DNA from: Desulfosudis oleivorans
Lineage (GTDB): Bacteria > Desulfobacterota > Desulfobacteria > Desulfobacterales > SURF-7
Reading direction: 5' to 3'
DNA: 64,000 bases
Assembly: GCA_020723325.1 (NCBI GenBank)
Contig: DYJD01000005.1
Location: 167,653 to 231,652, forward strand
A model generated the notes under the pieces. That model ran no database searches. It was not told the origin of the DNA and saw only the letters and a program-made list of their open reading frames with translations. The position numbers and the translations under genes were made by a program. Positions 8,187-17,072 of the stretch are shown here, piece after piece; positions within the stretch are counted from its first letter, which is position 1; the number at the start of each line of letters is the position of its first letter.

Positions 8187-9596
8187 CTACTTTTTCCGGC
8201 CGCGGCCCAAGGAAAGCAGCATTCCCAGGCAGGAGAAAACAGAGAAGCATAAAAGTCCCACCCGCATGCTCAGCAGAAAGGCCGGCTGGGTGGCCGGGGT
8301 GACGGCGGAGGAACCCATGAAAAGGGAGAAAATCAGGGAAACCGTGGTCATGCTGGCGGCCATGCCCAGGGTCCGCATGGCGCCGATCATGCCCGAGGCC
8401 AGGCCGAAGCGCCGGCGTTCCACGCTGGCCATGATGGCGGTGGAATTGGGGGTGATGAAAATACCGAAACCAAAACCGATAAAAATCAGCTCCAGGGCCA
8501 CGATCCACAAAGGGACTTGGGCGCTGATGGTCAGGGCCGCCAGCAACAAGCCGGCGGAACTGACCAGCATGCCCACCGTGGCCAGGCGGGCCGGCTCAAA
8601 ACGATCAGAGAGGCGGCCGGCGGGCGGCGAGGCCAGCACCTGCATCAGGGGCTGCAGCAGAAGCAGCAGTCCGGCCTCCCGGGGGGATAACCCCTTTACA
8701 AATTGCAGAAAAAGACTCATGAAAAACGTGACACCGAAAGTGGCGGCGTAATTGCCCATGGCGGCAAGACAACTCCAGGTGAAAAAACGGTTGCCGGCCA
8801 GCAGGCCCACGTCCAGCAGCGGACTTTCGGAACGGGCCTCCATGCGGTAAAAGAGAATGAAGCCTAAAATCCCCGCCCCGATCATGGCCGGCCCCACGAG
8901 GACCTCCCTGGCATGGGCGGCTCCCAACATGATCAAGCCGGCGCTGAGGCCGTAAGCCAGCGCCCCTTTCCAATCCATGCGCTCGCCCGAGGCATTGCGC
9001 GGCATTTCGGTCATGCCGAAGATGCAGGCGGTGATGGCGCAAAGTCCCGGCGGGACCACCATCAAAAAGACGCTGCGCCAGCCAAAATGATTGGTAACAT
9101 AGCCACCGATGACCGGACCGGTGGAAAGCCCGATGTAAGTGCAGGCCGAAACCAGGCCGATTTTGCGGCCACGCACTTCCGGCGGATAGGCCGCCGCCAC
9201 CAGGGCCAGACTGCCGGAAAGCATCATGGCCGCCCCCAGGCCCTGAAAAAAGCGCAGGGTTATGACCATTTTAATACTGATGCTGAACCCCACCGTGAAA
9301 GTCATGAAGGTGAAAACCAGCAGCCCGGCCAAAAAAATCCGGCGCTGGCCCACAATATCCCCCAACCGGCCGAAGGTCAGCATGACCATGGCCACGGACA
9401 AAACATAGAGCTGCTCCACCAGTCCGAGCTGGACCGCCGAGGCCCCCAGGTCCCGGCCCAGGGAAGGCAGGGCCACCCCCACGGACGTGAGCATGAAGGG
9501 TGCCATGAACTGGGCAATACAAATAGTGACAAACGTCATGGCCGCTGAGCCGGCCTTGATCCCGGAGCCGGTTGGTGAATGTGAATCCCTTTCCAT
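8187..9596 (-). CDS. MFS multidrug exporter, DHA2 (14-TM) type
   Basis: A 469-residue inner-membrane protein with many hydrophobic helices. Motif A is present after helix 2 (FGRLGDIVGQRR), and the antiporter motif C is clear (YIGLSTGPVIGG). Length and motifs fit proton-coupled drug exporters of the EmrB/QacA family. The substrate cannot be read from sequence. No EmrA-like adaptor or TetR regulator is adjacent. The gene is monocistronic, flanked by hexamer-repeat loci on both sides and divergent from the VapBC pair. The ATG at 9596 gives a short polar N-terminus before helix 1. Confidence 0.85.
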   Translation of the reverse strand: MERDSHSPTGSGIKAGSAAMTFVTICIAQFMAPFMLTSVGVALPSLGRDLGASAVQLGLVEQLYVLSVAMVMLTFGRLGDIVGQRRIFLAGLLVFTFMTFTVGFSISIKMVITLRFFQGLGAAMMLSGSLALVAAAYPPEVRGRKIGLVSACTYIGLSTGPVIGGYVTNHFGWRSVFLMVVPPGLCAITACIFGMTEMPRNASGERMDWKGALAYGLSAGLIMLGAAHAREVLVGPAMIGAGILGFILFYRMEARSESPLLDVGLLAGNRFFTWSCLAAMGNYAATFGVTFFMSLFLQFVKGLSPREAGLLLLLQPLMQVLASPPAGRLSDRFEPARLATVGMLVSSAGLLLAALTISAQVPLWIVALELIFIGFGFGIFITPNSTAIMASVERRRFGLASGMIGAMRTLGMAASMTTVSLIFSLFMGSSAVTPATQPAFLLSMRVGLLCFSVFSCLGMLLSLGRGRKK

Positions 9597-9699
9597 TAAA
9601 ATGCAAAACCTCCCCCATTGTGCTGAAACTCAGCTCAATAGATTCTATAAAATGGAAGATTTTGTCAACCTTCTACGGCTGATGGGTTTCGCATTCATT

Positions 9700-9733
9700 T
9701 CGGGGTCGGGGTCGCTATCGGTATCGGGGTCGA
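9700..9733 (+). repeat. CGGNNT hexamer array (locus 3, unpaired)
   Basis: Starts TCGGGGTCGGGGTCGCTATC and continues GGTATCGGGGTCGA. It shares about 28 bases with 58991-59019. No facing arm is seen. It sits immediately upstream of the vapBC promoter. Confidence 0.6.
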
Positions 9734-9746
9734 TGGTGTTTCTTGA

Positions 9747-9810
9747 TTGACAATCAATTCGATTCTCCTTACTATAAAGTAAGAAATAAATATATAGTAA
9801 GGAAATCGAA
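9747..9810 (+). promoter_or_regulatory. vapBC promoter and inverted-repeat operator
   Basis: TTGACA (9747-9752), a 17-bp spacer and TACTAT (9770-9775) form a good sigma-70 promoter. The inverted repeat TTCGATT-(C)-TCCTTACTATA (9758-9776) and TATAGTAAGGAAATCGAA (9793-9810) covers the -10 box and ends just before the antitoxin start. The right arm also contains the ribosome-binding AAGGA. This is the layout expected for autorepression by the VapB/VapC complex. Confidence 0.7.
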
Positions 9811-9812
9811 TC

Positions 9813-10061
9813 ATGACCCTGGCAACGATGACCTCCAAAGGCCAAATCACTATTCCCAAAGAAATACGGGATTCCCTGAAATTGAGTACCGGCGATAAAA
9901 TTGAATTCATTCTTACAAATAGCCGGGAAGCACTCCTCCGGCCTGTTTCCAAAAAGGTCGACGAAGTCTTTGGAAGGCTGTATCAGCCCAATAGAAATCC
10001 GGCTTCTATAGAGGAAATGAATGCCGCCATTGCAAAAAGGATAAGGGCGCGGATTAAATGA
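9813..10061 (+). CDS. vapB: VapB-type antitoxin, AbrB/SpoVT fold
   Basis: An 82-residue protein. The N-terminal half is a swapped-hairpin AbrB DNA-binding domain (MTSKGQITIPKEIRDSLKLSTGDKI); the basic C-terminal tail (AAIAKRIRARIK) would wrap the toxin. It should neutralise the downstream PIN ribonuclease and repress its own operon through the inverted repeat at 9758-9810. The ribosome-binding site AAGGA is at 9799-9803. It overlaps the toxin gene by four bases (ATGA), so translation is coupled. Confidence 0.9.
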   Translation: MTLATMTSKGQITIPKEIRDSLKLSTGDKIEFILTNSREALLRPVSKKVDEVFGRLYQPNRNPASIEEMNAAIAKRIRARIK

Positions 10062-10453
10062 AGGCGATTGACACCAATGTGTTGGTTCGTTTCCTTGTGA
10101 AGGACGATGAAAAACAGGCGACCACGGTTTTCAACCTGTTTAAGCACGCCGAGGCTGAAAACAACCCCTTGGTGGTGCCGCTCCCGGTGGTGCTGGAAAC
10201 CTTGTGGGTATTGGAGACGGTATATCAGATTCCCAGTAAGGAAATCCTGGCTGTGATTGAAGAGTTGATCCTTATGCCGGCGTTGAAATTCAGTAACCAG
10301 TCTACCATCCAACATTTTCTATCCCTTGCCCGCGAAACCAAAACCGACTTATCTGATATCCTAATAGCCGCTGCTGCTAAATCAGCGGGCTGCAAAGCCG
10401 TGCTGACTTTTGATAAGGCCGCGGCCCGGATGGATTTTTTTGAGCTTTTGTAA
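10058..10453 (+). CDS. vapC: VapC-type toxin, PIN-domain ribonuclease
   Basis: A 131-residue PIN-domain protein with the acidic metal-binding set visible: Asp5 (IDTNVLVRF), Glu47 (VVLETLW), Asp100 (DLSDILIA) and Asp119 (LTFDKAA). PIN toxins of this group cleave RNA, often tRNA or rRNA, when freed from the antitoxin; the target here is unknown. It overlaps vapB by four bases. All catalytic residues are present, so the toxin looks intact. Confidence 0.9.
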   Translation: MKAIDTNVLVRFLVKDDEKQATTVFNLFKHAEAENNPLVVPLPVVLETLWVLETVYQIPSKEILAVIEELILMPALKFSNQSTIQHFLSLARETKTDLSDILIAAAAKSAGCKAVLTFDKAAARMDFFELL

Positions 10454-10535
10454 CCGCCCAAATTCGGAAAAACCTTCAACCTTCAACCTTTTCAGCAGTG
10501 CTGGGCTTTGAGACTTAATCATCAATCATCATCTG

Positions 10536-10564
10536 TTGACTTATTCACAGATCTGGCCTACACT
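10536..10564 (+). promoter_or_regulatory. Candidate sigma-70 promoter for the CorA-like gene
   Basis: TTGACT (10536-10541), a 17-bp spacer and TACACT (10559-10564) lie about 80 bp before the CorA-like start. The preceding bases contain a short tandem CCTTCAACCTTCAACCTT at about 10481. Confidence 0.45.
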
Positions 10565-10643
10565 TATTCTAAACGATTGATTCACAAAAAAAATTACGGA
10601 CACACCAGACCACGAACAATTCAGCAAAAGAGATGGGTTGAAA

Positions 10644-11558
10644 ATGCTACGGGTTTACGCGCTATCAGAACGGAAGGTCGTGGAATTGCAAGAGCAGATC
10701 GGACCGATCATGGTTTTTGTAGCGCCCAATGAAGAGGAACGTCGCCGCCTGATCAGTGAGTTCAAGATCGATGAGCATACCCTGACCTCCTCCCTTGACC
10801 CTGACGAACTGGCCCGGCTGGAATTTGAACCGGATCATGCCGCGATCATCTACAAGCGACCCAAAAATTATTATTCCGAGCAGGGCTTGGCCTTTCGGGT
10901 AGCCTCCAGCGGCATCTTTCTTTTCAAGGAACGCCTTATTGTCGTGCAACCGGAAGACATCAACCTCTTTGATGGCAAACATTTCAATCGGATCAGTACA
11001 CTGCGGGAGACCTTATTAAAGCTCATCTATCGCTCCTTGCTGCATTTCCTCGAACACCTGAAGATCATCAACTCCATTTCCGAGGAAGTAGAACACCAGA
11101 TCAATACTTCCATGGAGAACAGCTTCCTGATCAATCTGTTCGCCCTGGAAAAAAGCCTGGTCTACTACCTGAACGCCCTCAATACTAACGGCGTGCTATT
11201 GGAGCGGCTGCGCAACAACGCCGTAAAAATGGAATTCAATCAGGATGATCAGGAGTATCTAGATGATCTCATCGTGGAAAATTCCCAGTGCTACCGCCAG
11301 GCTGAAATTTATTCCAACATTCTCGCCAGCCTGATGGACGCGCGGGCCTCCATCGTGGGCAACAACCTGAATGTGCTCATGAAAAGGCTGAATATCATCA
11401 CCATCGGCATCATGGTGCCCACCTTTGTTGTATCCGCCTTTTCCATGAACATAAAAATCCCTCTCTCCACCCACCCCTATGCTTTTTGGATTATTATGGG
11501 CATGGCGGTGGTTTCAGTGGCCGGCTTCATGGTTTTTTGGCGCAGCGGCAAACGCTAG
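10644..11558 (+). CDS. CorA-family divalent cation transporter with SMN instead of GMN
   Basis: About 304 residues: a soluble alpha/beta N-terminal domain, a long helical stalk (about 115-255) and two C-terminal membrane helices. The CorA signature normally YGMN at the pore mouth reads FSMN here (SAFSMNIKIP). The Gly-Met-Asn triad is the Mg2+ selectivity filter, so the change may alter ion preference or mean a degenerate channel. The second helix ends in a basic tail (WRSGKR). An in-frame TTG six bases upstream (10638) is an alternative start; the ATG at 10644 was preferred. Confidence 0.82.
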   Translation: MLRVYALSERKVVELQEQIGPIMVFVAPNEEERRRLISEFKIDEHTLTSSLDPDELARLEFEPDHAAIIYKRPKNYYSEQGLAFRVASSGIFLFKERLIVVQPEDINLFDGKHFNRISTLRETLLKLIYRSLLHFLEHLKIINSISEEVEHQINTSMENSFLINLFALEKSLVYYLNALNTNGVLLERLRNNAVKMEFNQDDQEYLDDLIVENSQCYRQAEIYSNILASLMDARASIVGNNLNVLMKRLNIITIGIMVPTFVVSAFSMNIKIPLSTHPYAFWIIMGMAVVSVAGFMVFWRSGKR

Positions 11559-11569
11559 CGATTATTTGC

Positions 11570-11770
11570 TCATTGAACCGTGGGTCTCTTCTCCCCCTCC
11601 ACATAAGCCATATTGCTATAGTCGACCATCGGGTCCTGCTTGCTTACATGGTCGCCGGCAAAGCAAGCGGAGCACAAAAAATATCCATAGATGGGTGTAA
11701 ATGCATCCAAACCGATGATGATGCCACGCTGACACTTGCTGCAAATCAAATCCGCCTTTGTCTTTTCCAT
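11570..11770 (-). CDS. Small zinc-ribbon protein
   Basis: A 66-residue protein with two CxxC pairs (LICSKCQRG and FLCSACFAG) that should bind one zinc. A strong ribosome-binding site AGAGGGGGA lies 6-14 bases before the ATG. It is convergent with the CorA-like gene, 12 bp from its stop. The family is not recognised; such small ribbons often act as adaptor or regulatory proteins. Confidence that it is a gene rests on the ribosome-binding site and the cysteine pattern. Confidence 0.6.
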   Translation of the reverse strand: MEKTKADLICSKCQRGIIIGLDAFTPIYGYFLCSACFAGDHVSKQDPMVDYSNMAYVEGEKRPTVQ

Positions 11771-12136
11771 TTTTCCCCCTCTGTTGGTTAGGTACGACTA
11801 GATGAAGTGAAAAAGTACTACATCGGCGCCCGCCACCAAAAGCTTTCCATGCTTTCACGGCTGCTTAGTTTGCGGCGGCATCTGCTGCACTTGCTGCAGG
11901 TTGAATGTAAAAAATGAAAATAAAAATTCACCTTGGTTTGTCATTCTTCCCCTAAAAACAAACCCAGGCATCTCTTGCCGGCTACAGGAGCGGTGCGTTC
12001 ATCCGAATACAACAGTACGTAGGCTGGTGTCTTTTTCGTATGCAGTCTGCAGAAAAAAGTATTTAATCCCTATCAAAACGATATGATTTTGTCAATCCCA
12101 ATTAAATGGATTTTTTCAGTGGATATTTTTCTCCAA
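11771..12136. other. Gene-free spacer
   Basis: 366 bp between the zinc-ribbon gene and the 3' end of the hybrid kinase. It holds a short CTGCTGCA/TTGCTGCAG repeat near 11882 and AT-rich stretches, but no convincing gene, terminator or known repeat. Confidence 0.4.
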
Positions 12137-14122
12137 TTATCCTTTTTTCAGGATTTGCTGCAGGACCTCGGCCAGTTCCTGAACCGCCACCGGTTTTTTT
12201 AATATCTTGCAAATTCCTGCGGCGGCAGTGTTTTCCGGGGTCACCGCGCGATTGAATCCGGTGCACAGCACCACCGGAATACCCGGCCGAAGACGGGTGA
12301 TTTCCCGCGCCAATTGCAAACCGGTCATTTGGGGCATGGTCATATCCGTAATCACCAGATCATACCAGGCGGCATTCTCGGCGAATTCCAACAAAGCCTC
12401 TTTTGGGTTGTGGTAACAGCGTGCGGTATATTGCATCATCTCCAGCATGTGCTTGCCCACATCCACAAGGTCTTCCTCATCATCCACAAATAAAATCCTG
12501 CCGGAGCCTTTGGCCGGCGGCAGCAGCTTGGCCCTAACTTCAGCCAGCTCCCTTTCTTCGGCAATGCAAGGGAAATATACGTGAAAAGCAGTCCCCTGGC
12601 CCGGCCGGCTTTCCACTTGAATGGCGCCACCGTGATTTTCCATGATACCGTGCACCACCGCCAGCCCCAACCCCGTACCTTCACCAACTTCCTTGGTGGT
12701 AAAATAGGGTTCAAAAATGTGCGCCAGGATTTGCTCGTCCATACCGCAGCCGGTATCCACAACGGAAAGCTTGAGATATTTTCCAGGATGCAGGGATTTA
12801 TTCTTTTGACTTATATCTTCGTTAGTATCGATATAAGCGTCATGGATCCTGATTTCAAGGATTCCTCCGTCCGCCCTCATGGCGTGAAACGCATTGGCAC
12901 ATAAATTCATCAGCACTTGATGGATCTGGGTGGGATCTGCCAGGACAATGCCCAAATGCCTTTGAATATCGGTTCTGATTTGGATGCTGGACGGCAACGA
13001 AGCCCGCAACAGCTTCAAGGCCTCCTTTGTGATTACGGCAAGATCAAGGGGTTGCTTTTCCGGTTTGCTTTGGCGGCTGAAAGCCAATATTTGCTGCACC
13101 AAATCCCTGGCGCGTTTTCCGGCCTTCTCGATGCCTGCAAGGTAATTTTGCACTTTGGTGTTTTCCGGGATTTCAAATTGGGCCAACTGGGTATAGCCCA
13201 AAATTCCGGCTAAAATATTGTTGAAATCATGGGCAATTCCACCGGCCAGGGTTCCCAGGGCTTCCATCTTTTGGGCCTGATTCAATCGGGCCTCCAGGGC
13301 CGCCTTCTTCTCTTCCGCCCGGCTACGTTCCGTGATATCGCGATCAAAGGCGAAAATATAACGACGGCCTTCCAGTTCAATCAAGCCGGCGCTGATCTCC
13401 ACCGGAAACTCACTGCCGTCTTTCTTGCGATGACGAATTTCAGCCTTGATCCAATGGCCGTCCAGCATTTGACGGATACGTTCCGGCGCTGCCGCCGCTG
13501 CGTCCGGTGTATCCAAATCCTGGATGCATTTTTCGCAAAGTTCCGCGATGCTGTAACCATGCATGTCCGCCGCCGCTTGATTGGCGTCCAGTATTTTCCC
13601 AGTCTCTTGACCATCGGTGCCCAATATGAAAATGGCGTCCCCGGCTTTTTCAAAAAGCGTTCGATACCGCTTCTCGCTTTCCCGCAGTCCTGCCTCGGCT
13701 TGTTTTTGTTTGGTGATATCGCGGAACATCACAACATTGATGTCGGTTTCGGCAACGGATTTTAAATGGATTTCCACATCAATATATATCCCGTCTTTGC
13801 GGCGGTAACGCCGCTGCGCCTGCACGCCTCCGGGAAAATCAGCGATATCCTTCCAGGAGCAGATGGGCTGGTCTTTCACATCATCCGGATGGATCAGGTC
13901 CTGGACTGTAAGCCCCAGGAGCTCCATGCGGGAATAACCGAGAAGCCGACAGGCTTTGGCATTCACATCGATGATGACATTGTGAAAATCAGCCAGGAAA
14001 ATGCCGTAGGGTGCTTCCTCAAAAAACAATTGAAAAAACATGTTCTGTCTGGAGGATGAAGTCGATTCCTCCGGGCTTTCTTTCCCAGGATCTGTTTGCC
14101 GAGAATTATTATATGACGACAT
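12137..14122 (-). CDS. Cytosolic hybrid sensor histidine kinase (PAS-PAS-HisKA-HATPase-REC)
   Basis: 661 residues without membrane helices. Two PAS domains (about 30-145 and 150-270) precede a HisKA/HATPase_c core: phospho-acceptor His near residue 300 in [10 protein letters not shown]-box in LMNLCANAFHAM, G-boxes DTGCGMD and GEGTGLGLAVV. A C-terminal receiver domain follows (VDDEEDLVD; acceptor Asp in VITDMTMPQ). The architecture matches the kinase at 31044-33038, a likely paralogue. The signal and partner are unknown; the receiver may pass phosphate to an unlinked protein. Confidence 0.9.
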   Translation of the reverse strand: MSSYNNSRQTDPGKESPEESTSSSRQNMFFQLFFEEAPYGIFLADFHNVIIDVNAKACRLLGYSRMELLGLTVQDLIHPDDVKDQPICSWKDIADFPGGVQAQRRYRRKDGIYIDVEIHLKSVAETDINVVMFRDITKQKQAEAGLRESEKRYRTLFEKAGDAIFILGTDGQETGKILDANQAAADMHGYSIAELCEKCIQDLDTPDAAAAAPERIRQMLDGHWIKAEIRHRKKDGSEFPVEISAGLIELEGRRYIFAFDRDITERSRAEEKKAALEARLNQAQKMEALGTLAGGIAHDFNNILAGILGYTQLAQFEIPENTKVQNYLAGIEKAGKRARDLVQQILAFSRQSKPEKQPLDLAVITKEALKLLRASLPSSIQIRTDIQRHLGIVLADPTQIHQVLMNLCANAFHAMRADGGILEIRIHDAYIDTNEDISQKNKSLHPGKYLKLSVVDTGCGMDEQILAHIFEPYFTTKEVGEGTGLGLAVVHGIMENHGGAIQVESRPGQGTAFHVYFPCIAEERELAEVRAKLLPPAKGSGRILFVDDEEDLVDVGKHMLEMMQYTARCYHNPKEALLEFAENAAWYDLVITDMTMPQMTGLQLAREITRLRPGIPVVLCTGFNRAVTPENTAAAGICKILKKPVAVQELAEVLQQILKKG

Positions 14123-14307
14123 GGGCAGGACTCCGCTGAAAGGAATTCTATATAGAAAGAATAAACAATATCCGGAAAATTATCAAGCGGGCGGAAGTTT
14201 GAAACCTGCCAAAGATTTGCCATGGTGTTGTATATTTGACAGTGGGGCAGCGGCCCAAGCAACTGCAAGAGCGCTAATCGCATGCCAACACATTGATAAA
14301 AAATGTC

Positions 14308-14336
14308 TTATCAAATCTCGCGCGATTTGGTATAAT
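14308..14336 (+). promoter_or_regulatory. Promoter of the actin-like/amidase cluster with inverted repeat in the spacer
   Basis: TTATCA (14308-14313), a 17-bp spacer and a consensus TATAAT (14331-14336). The spacer holds CAAATC (14312-14317) and GATTTG (14324-14329), an inverted repeat that could bind a repressor between the two boxes. It lies 130 bp before the start of the actin-like gene. Confidence 0.5.
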
Positions 14337-14465
14337 TGCTGCATAACCATTCTGGGTGAAAACTCCCCCTGTCCATCAACCCCAACCCGTTAAACCCAAT
14401 ACGGAAAACTGATTTTTACGAATTGTGATGTCAATAAAAAATCATAAAGAGAGGAGGATTGAATC

Positions 14466-15557
14466 ATGGTAGACAAGAACAAGAAGCCTTTTAAGAAGGA
14501 CAATCCTGAAATGGTGGAAGCTTTTGAGCAGATTCTGAAGGCCCCGGAGGCAAACTCGGAGCTGACCCAAAACGCCATCGGTGTGGATATCGGCACATCC
14601 AAGACCGTTTTTGCAATGAACGGCAAAGGCAACGGCCACAAGGATTATTTTTCCCAATTAAATGCCTTTATTGCGGTTCCCTATTCCCGCTTCACGGAAA
14701 ACATTCTGAAACAAAACAAAATTCATCATTATAAACTAGCGGATTCTTTGATCGTTTATGGCGACGGGGCCGAGGTTTTTGCCAACATGTTGAACACTGA
14801 AACAAGACGGCCCATGCGCAACGGCCTGCTGAACGCCAAGGAAGCCAATGCCATTGAAATCATGAAAGGCATTTTAAATGACATGATTCCGTCAGCCCCC
14901 TTTCCCAACACCCCCCTGTGTTTCTCCATCCCGGGGGTGCCCAAGGATGCGGCCACGGATATCATCTATCATGAGGCCATTCTGAAGCGCCATCTGGATG
15001 AGAAAGGCTTTAAATCCCGCAGCATCAACGAAGGCATGGCCATCATTTTTTCAGAACTTGAAAGGGAAAACTTCACGGGCTTCGGCGTGAGCTGCGGCGG
15101 CGGCATGTGCAACGTTTGCCTTTCCTATCTTTCCATTCCCCACATTACCTTCAGCATCACCAAAGGTGGCGATCATATCGATGACGCCGTGGCCTCGGTT
15201 ACCAATGAGGTGAATACCCGCATCCGGGATATCAAAGAAAACCAGCTTGATCTTCTTGCCAATCCGGATAATGAAATTGAAGATGCTCTGCAGATTTACT
15301 ATGATGACCTGATCCGCACCCTCATCCGGACCATGAAGGAAAGCATTGAACAAACGTCGAAAATTCCCAAGGTGGATGCCCCCATCCCCATTGTTCTCAG
15401 CGGCGGCACGGCCAAACCCAACGGATTTAAGGAACGTTTTGAAAATTGTCTCAAGGAGGTCAATTTCCCGCTGGAAATCAGTGAGGTCAGGCTGGCCAAA
15501 GATCCGCTGCGAGCCACGGCCAATGGCGCCCTGATCGCCGCCATGTTTGAAGGCTGA
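14466..15557 (+). CDS. Actin-like ATPase (MreB/Hsp70 fold)
   Basis: 363 residues carrying the nucleotide-binding signatures of the actin/Hsp70 superfamily: phosphate-1 loop GVDIGTSKTVF (39-49), phosphate-2 loop GFGVSCGGGMC (about 199-209) and adenosine motif PIVLSGGTAKP (about 310-320). A 35-residue charged N-terminal extension precedes phosphate-1. It is not a close match to MreB, FtsA, ParM or MamK as I recall them, so filament formation is inferred. AGGAGG lies 8 bp before the ATG. It heads a same-strand set with a peptidoglycan amidase and an AMIN protein, suggesting a cell-wall role. Confidence 0.75.
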   Translation: MVDKNKKPFKKDNPEMVEAFEQILKAPEANSELTQNAIGVDIGTSKTVFAMNGKGNGHKDYFSQLNAFIAVPYSRFTENILKQNKIHHYKLADSLIVYGDGAEVFANMLNTETRRPMRNGLLNAKEANAIEIMKGILNDMIPSAPFPNTPLCFSIPGVPKDAATDIIYHEAILKRHLDEKGFKSRSINEGMAIIFSELERENFTGFGVSCGGGMCNVCLSYLSIPHITFSITKGGDHIDDAVASVTNEVNTRIRDIKENQLDLLANPDNEIEDALQIYYDDLIRTLIRTMKESIEQTSKIPKVDAPIPIVLSGGTAKPNGFKERFENCLKEVNFPLEISEVRLAKDPLRATANGALIAAMFEG

Positions 15558-15597
15558 GAATACCAGTGTTTCAGGCGTGAACCCATTCTCAGCGCCC

Positions 15598-15615
15598 ATG
15601 GGCCTTAGGGCCCAT
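15598..15615 (+). repeat. Hairpin between the actin-like and amidase genes
   Basis: ATGGGCC-TTAG-GGCCCAT is a perfect 7-bp stem with a 4-base loop, 41 bases after the actin-like stop and 50 before the amidase start. There is no T tract, so it may be an mRNA processing or stability element separating the expression levels of the two genes. Confidence 0.4.
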
Positions 15616-15664
15616 CTGGGATAACCTTGCAGCAGATGGGAATTAATAGGGATTTGAGGAAGTC

Positions 15665-17032
15665 ATGGCCGAACTTTTCGAGCCCGAAAAGCTGCCGCCG
15701 AAATCCTACCGGCTGCGAATCGAAAAACTGGCGGAACAAATCACCGATCCGGTACAGAAACTGAAATTTTTAAACAAGGCCCTTGCGGATTACAACCGGG
15801 AAAAAGACCAACAAATTGAATTTGTTGAATTGCCCATGGGCAACGGCCGCCGTCGCACTTTTTTCATGGTAATTTTGGGCTTGGCTGCCCTTGCGGGTGG
15901 CGTAGGGGCCTTTGTGGCATTTTCCCAGGGAAAGATAAAGCTTACTATTGCCCGGCATTTTCAAACCAGGACCGAACAGATGGTCTATCACCCCATGGCC
16001 GACACTACAATTGAAACCGCTGCGATCGAGCCGTTGCCTGAGAAGGGCCCTGAAGTTCATCAGCCGGAGACGGCTGTATTTCCTGAATATCCGGATACAC
16101 TGGTTTGGATGATCGAAAAAACAAACGAAAGCGAATACTACAGCAACCGCTTACGGATTTTTACGAGCCAGACAATTGAAAACATTCCCAGAAACTACCA
16201 GCAGATTCCCCTTGCCGCCACCGACCCGCCCCAAACCCCGGGGATGACCGACAAGGTGGCAGGCATACTTTTTCATGCCTCGGAAAGCGACATTTACGCC
16301 TTTCAGCCGGAAATGACCCAATCCATCAAGGAATACAGCCGCCTGTTGATCCGCTATATACGCGAGAAAAAAGCCTACCATTATTTCATTGACCGCTTCG
16401 GCCAGGTTTATCGGCTCGTGCGTGAAGATCATGCGGCTTTTCATGCCGGGAATTCCATCTGGACCGACACCGAGTCCATTTATCTTGACCTGAATCATGC
16501 CTTTATCGGGATTTGTTTTGAGGGCAAGGATTTCAAGAACAATCACCGCCGCAAGGGCCGAACCAATGGAAACGGGAATTCCACCCACATCGTCCCCATG
16601 GACAAATCTTCCATCAGTGAAACCCAGTTGCGCTCCGGCAAGGAACTGACCGACTGGCTGCGGGTAAAATATGGAATTCCCCAAGGAAATTGCGTGCCCC
16701 ATTGTCTGGTGTCGGTGAATCCCTATGACCTGCTGATCGGTCATCATCTGGACTTGTCTTATGACTTTCCCTTTGATATGTTCGGACTGAGCAATAAATA
16801 TCAGGAACGGATTCCCGCCATAACCGAATTCGGTTTTTCATATAACAATTATTTTACCGAAATCATGAAGGGACGTATCTGGCCGGGTATAGCCCTTTCT
16901 GAAGAAGACCTGAAAAAGCGCGCGGATGAACGCAAAATGCCCCTCAAGGAGTATCGCCGACTTCTGAACAATCAGTTTAAAAAACTATTCGAACAGCAAA
17001 AAGGCAGGAACCACACCAAAATCGAATCGTGA
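15665..17032 (+). CDS. Membrane-anchored N-acetylmuramoyl-L-alanine amidase (Amidase_2/PGRP fold)
   Basis: 455 residues: a cytosolic N-terminus of about 64 residues, one membrane helix (65-87), a linker of about 110 residues, then an Amidase_2 domain (about 195-370). Visible hallmarks are a first histidine in GILFHAS (204), YHYFIDRFGQVYRLV (238-252), FHAGNS (259-264), FIGICFEG (280-287) and a late GHHLDLSYD. It should cleave the bond between MurNAc and the stem peptide, facing the periplasm. A cytosolic domain is unusual for such amidases and could contact the actin-like protein encoded 107 bp upstream. Confidence 0.82.
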   Translation: MAELFEPEKLPPKSYRLRIEKLAEQITDPVQKLKFLNKALADYNREKDQQIEFVELPMGNGRRRTFFMVILGLAALAGGVGAFVAFSQGKIKLTIARHFQTRTEQMVYHPMADTTIETAAIEPLPEKGPEVHQPETAVFPEYPDTLVWMIEKTNESEYYSNRLRIFTSQTIENIPRNYQQIPLAATDPPQTPGMTDKVAGILFHASESDIYAFQPEMTQSIKEYSRLLIRYIREKKAYHYFIDRFGQVYRLVREDHAAFHAGNSIWTDTESIYLDLNHAFIGICFEGKDFKNNHRRKGRTNGNGNSTHIVPMDKSSISETQLRSGKELTDWLRVKYGIPQGNCVPHCLVSVNPYDLLIGHHLDLSYDFPFDMFGLSNKYQERIPAITEFGFSYNNYFTEIMKGRIWPGIALSEEDLKKRADERKMPLKEYRRLLNNQFKKLFEQQKGRNHTKIES

Positions 17033-17072
17033 TCAGGCCCTTGAATCACTACCAACCCATGGAGCCGCTGTG

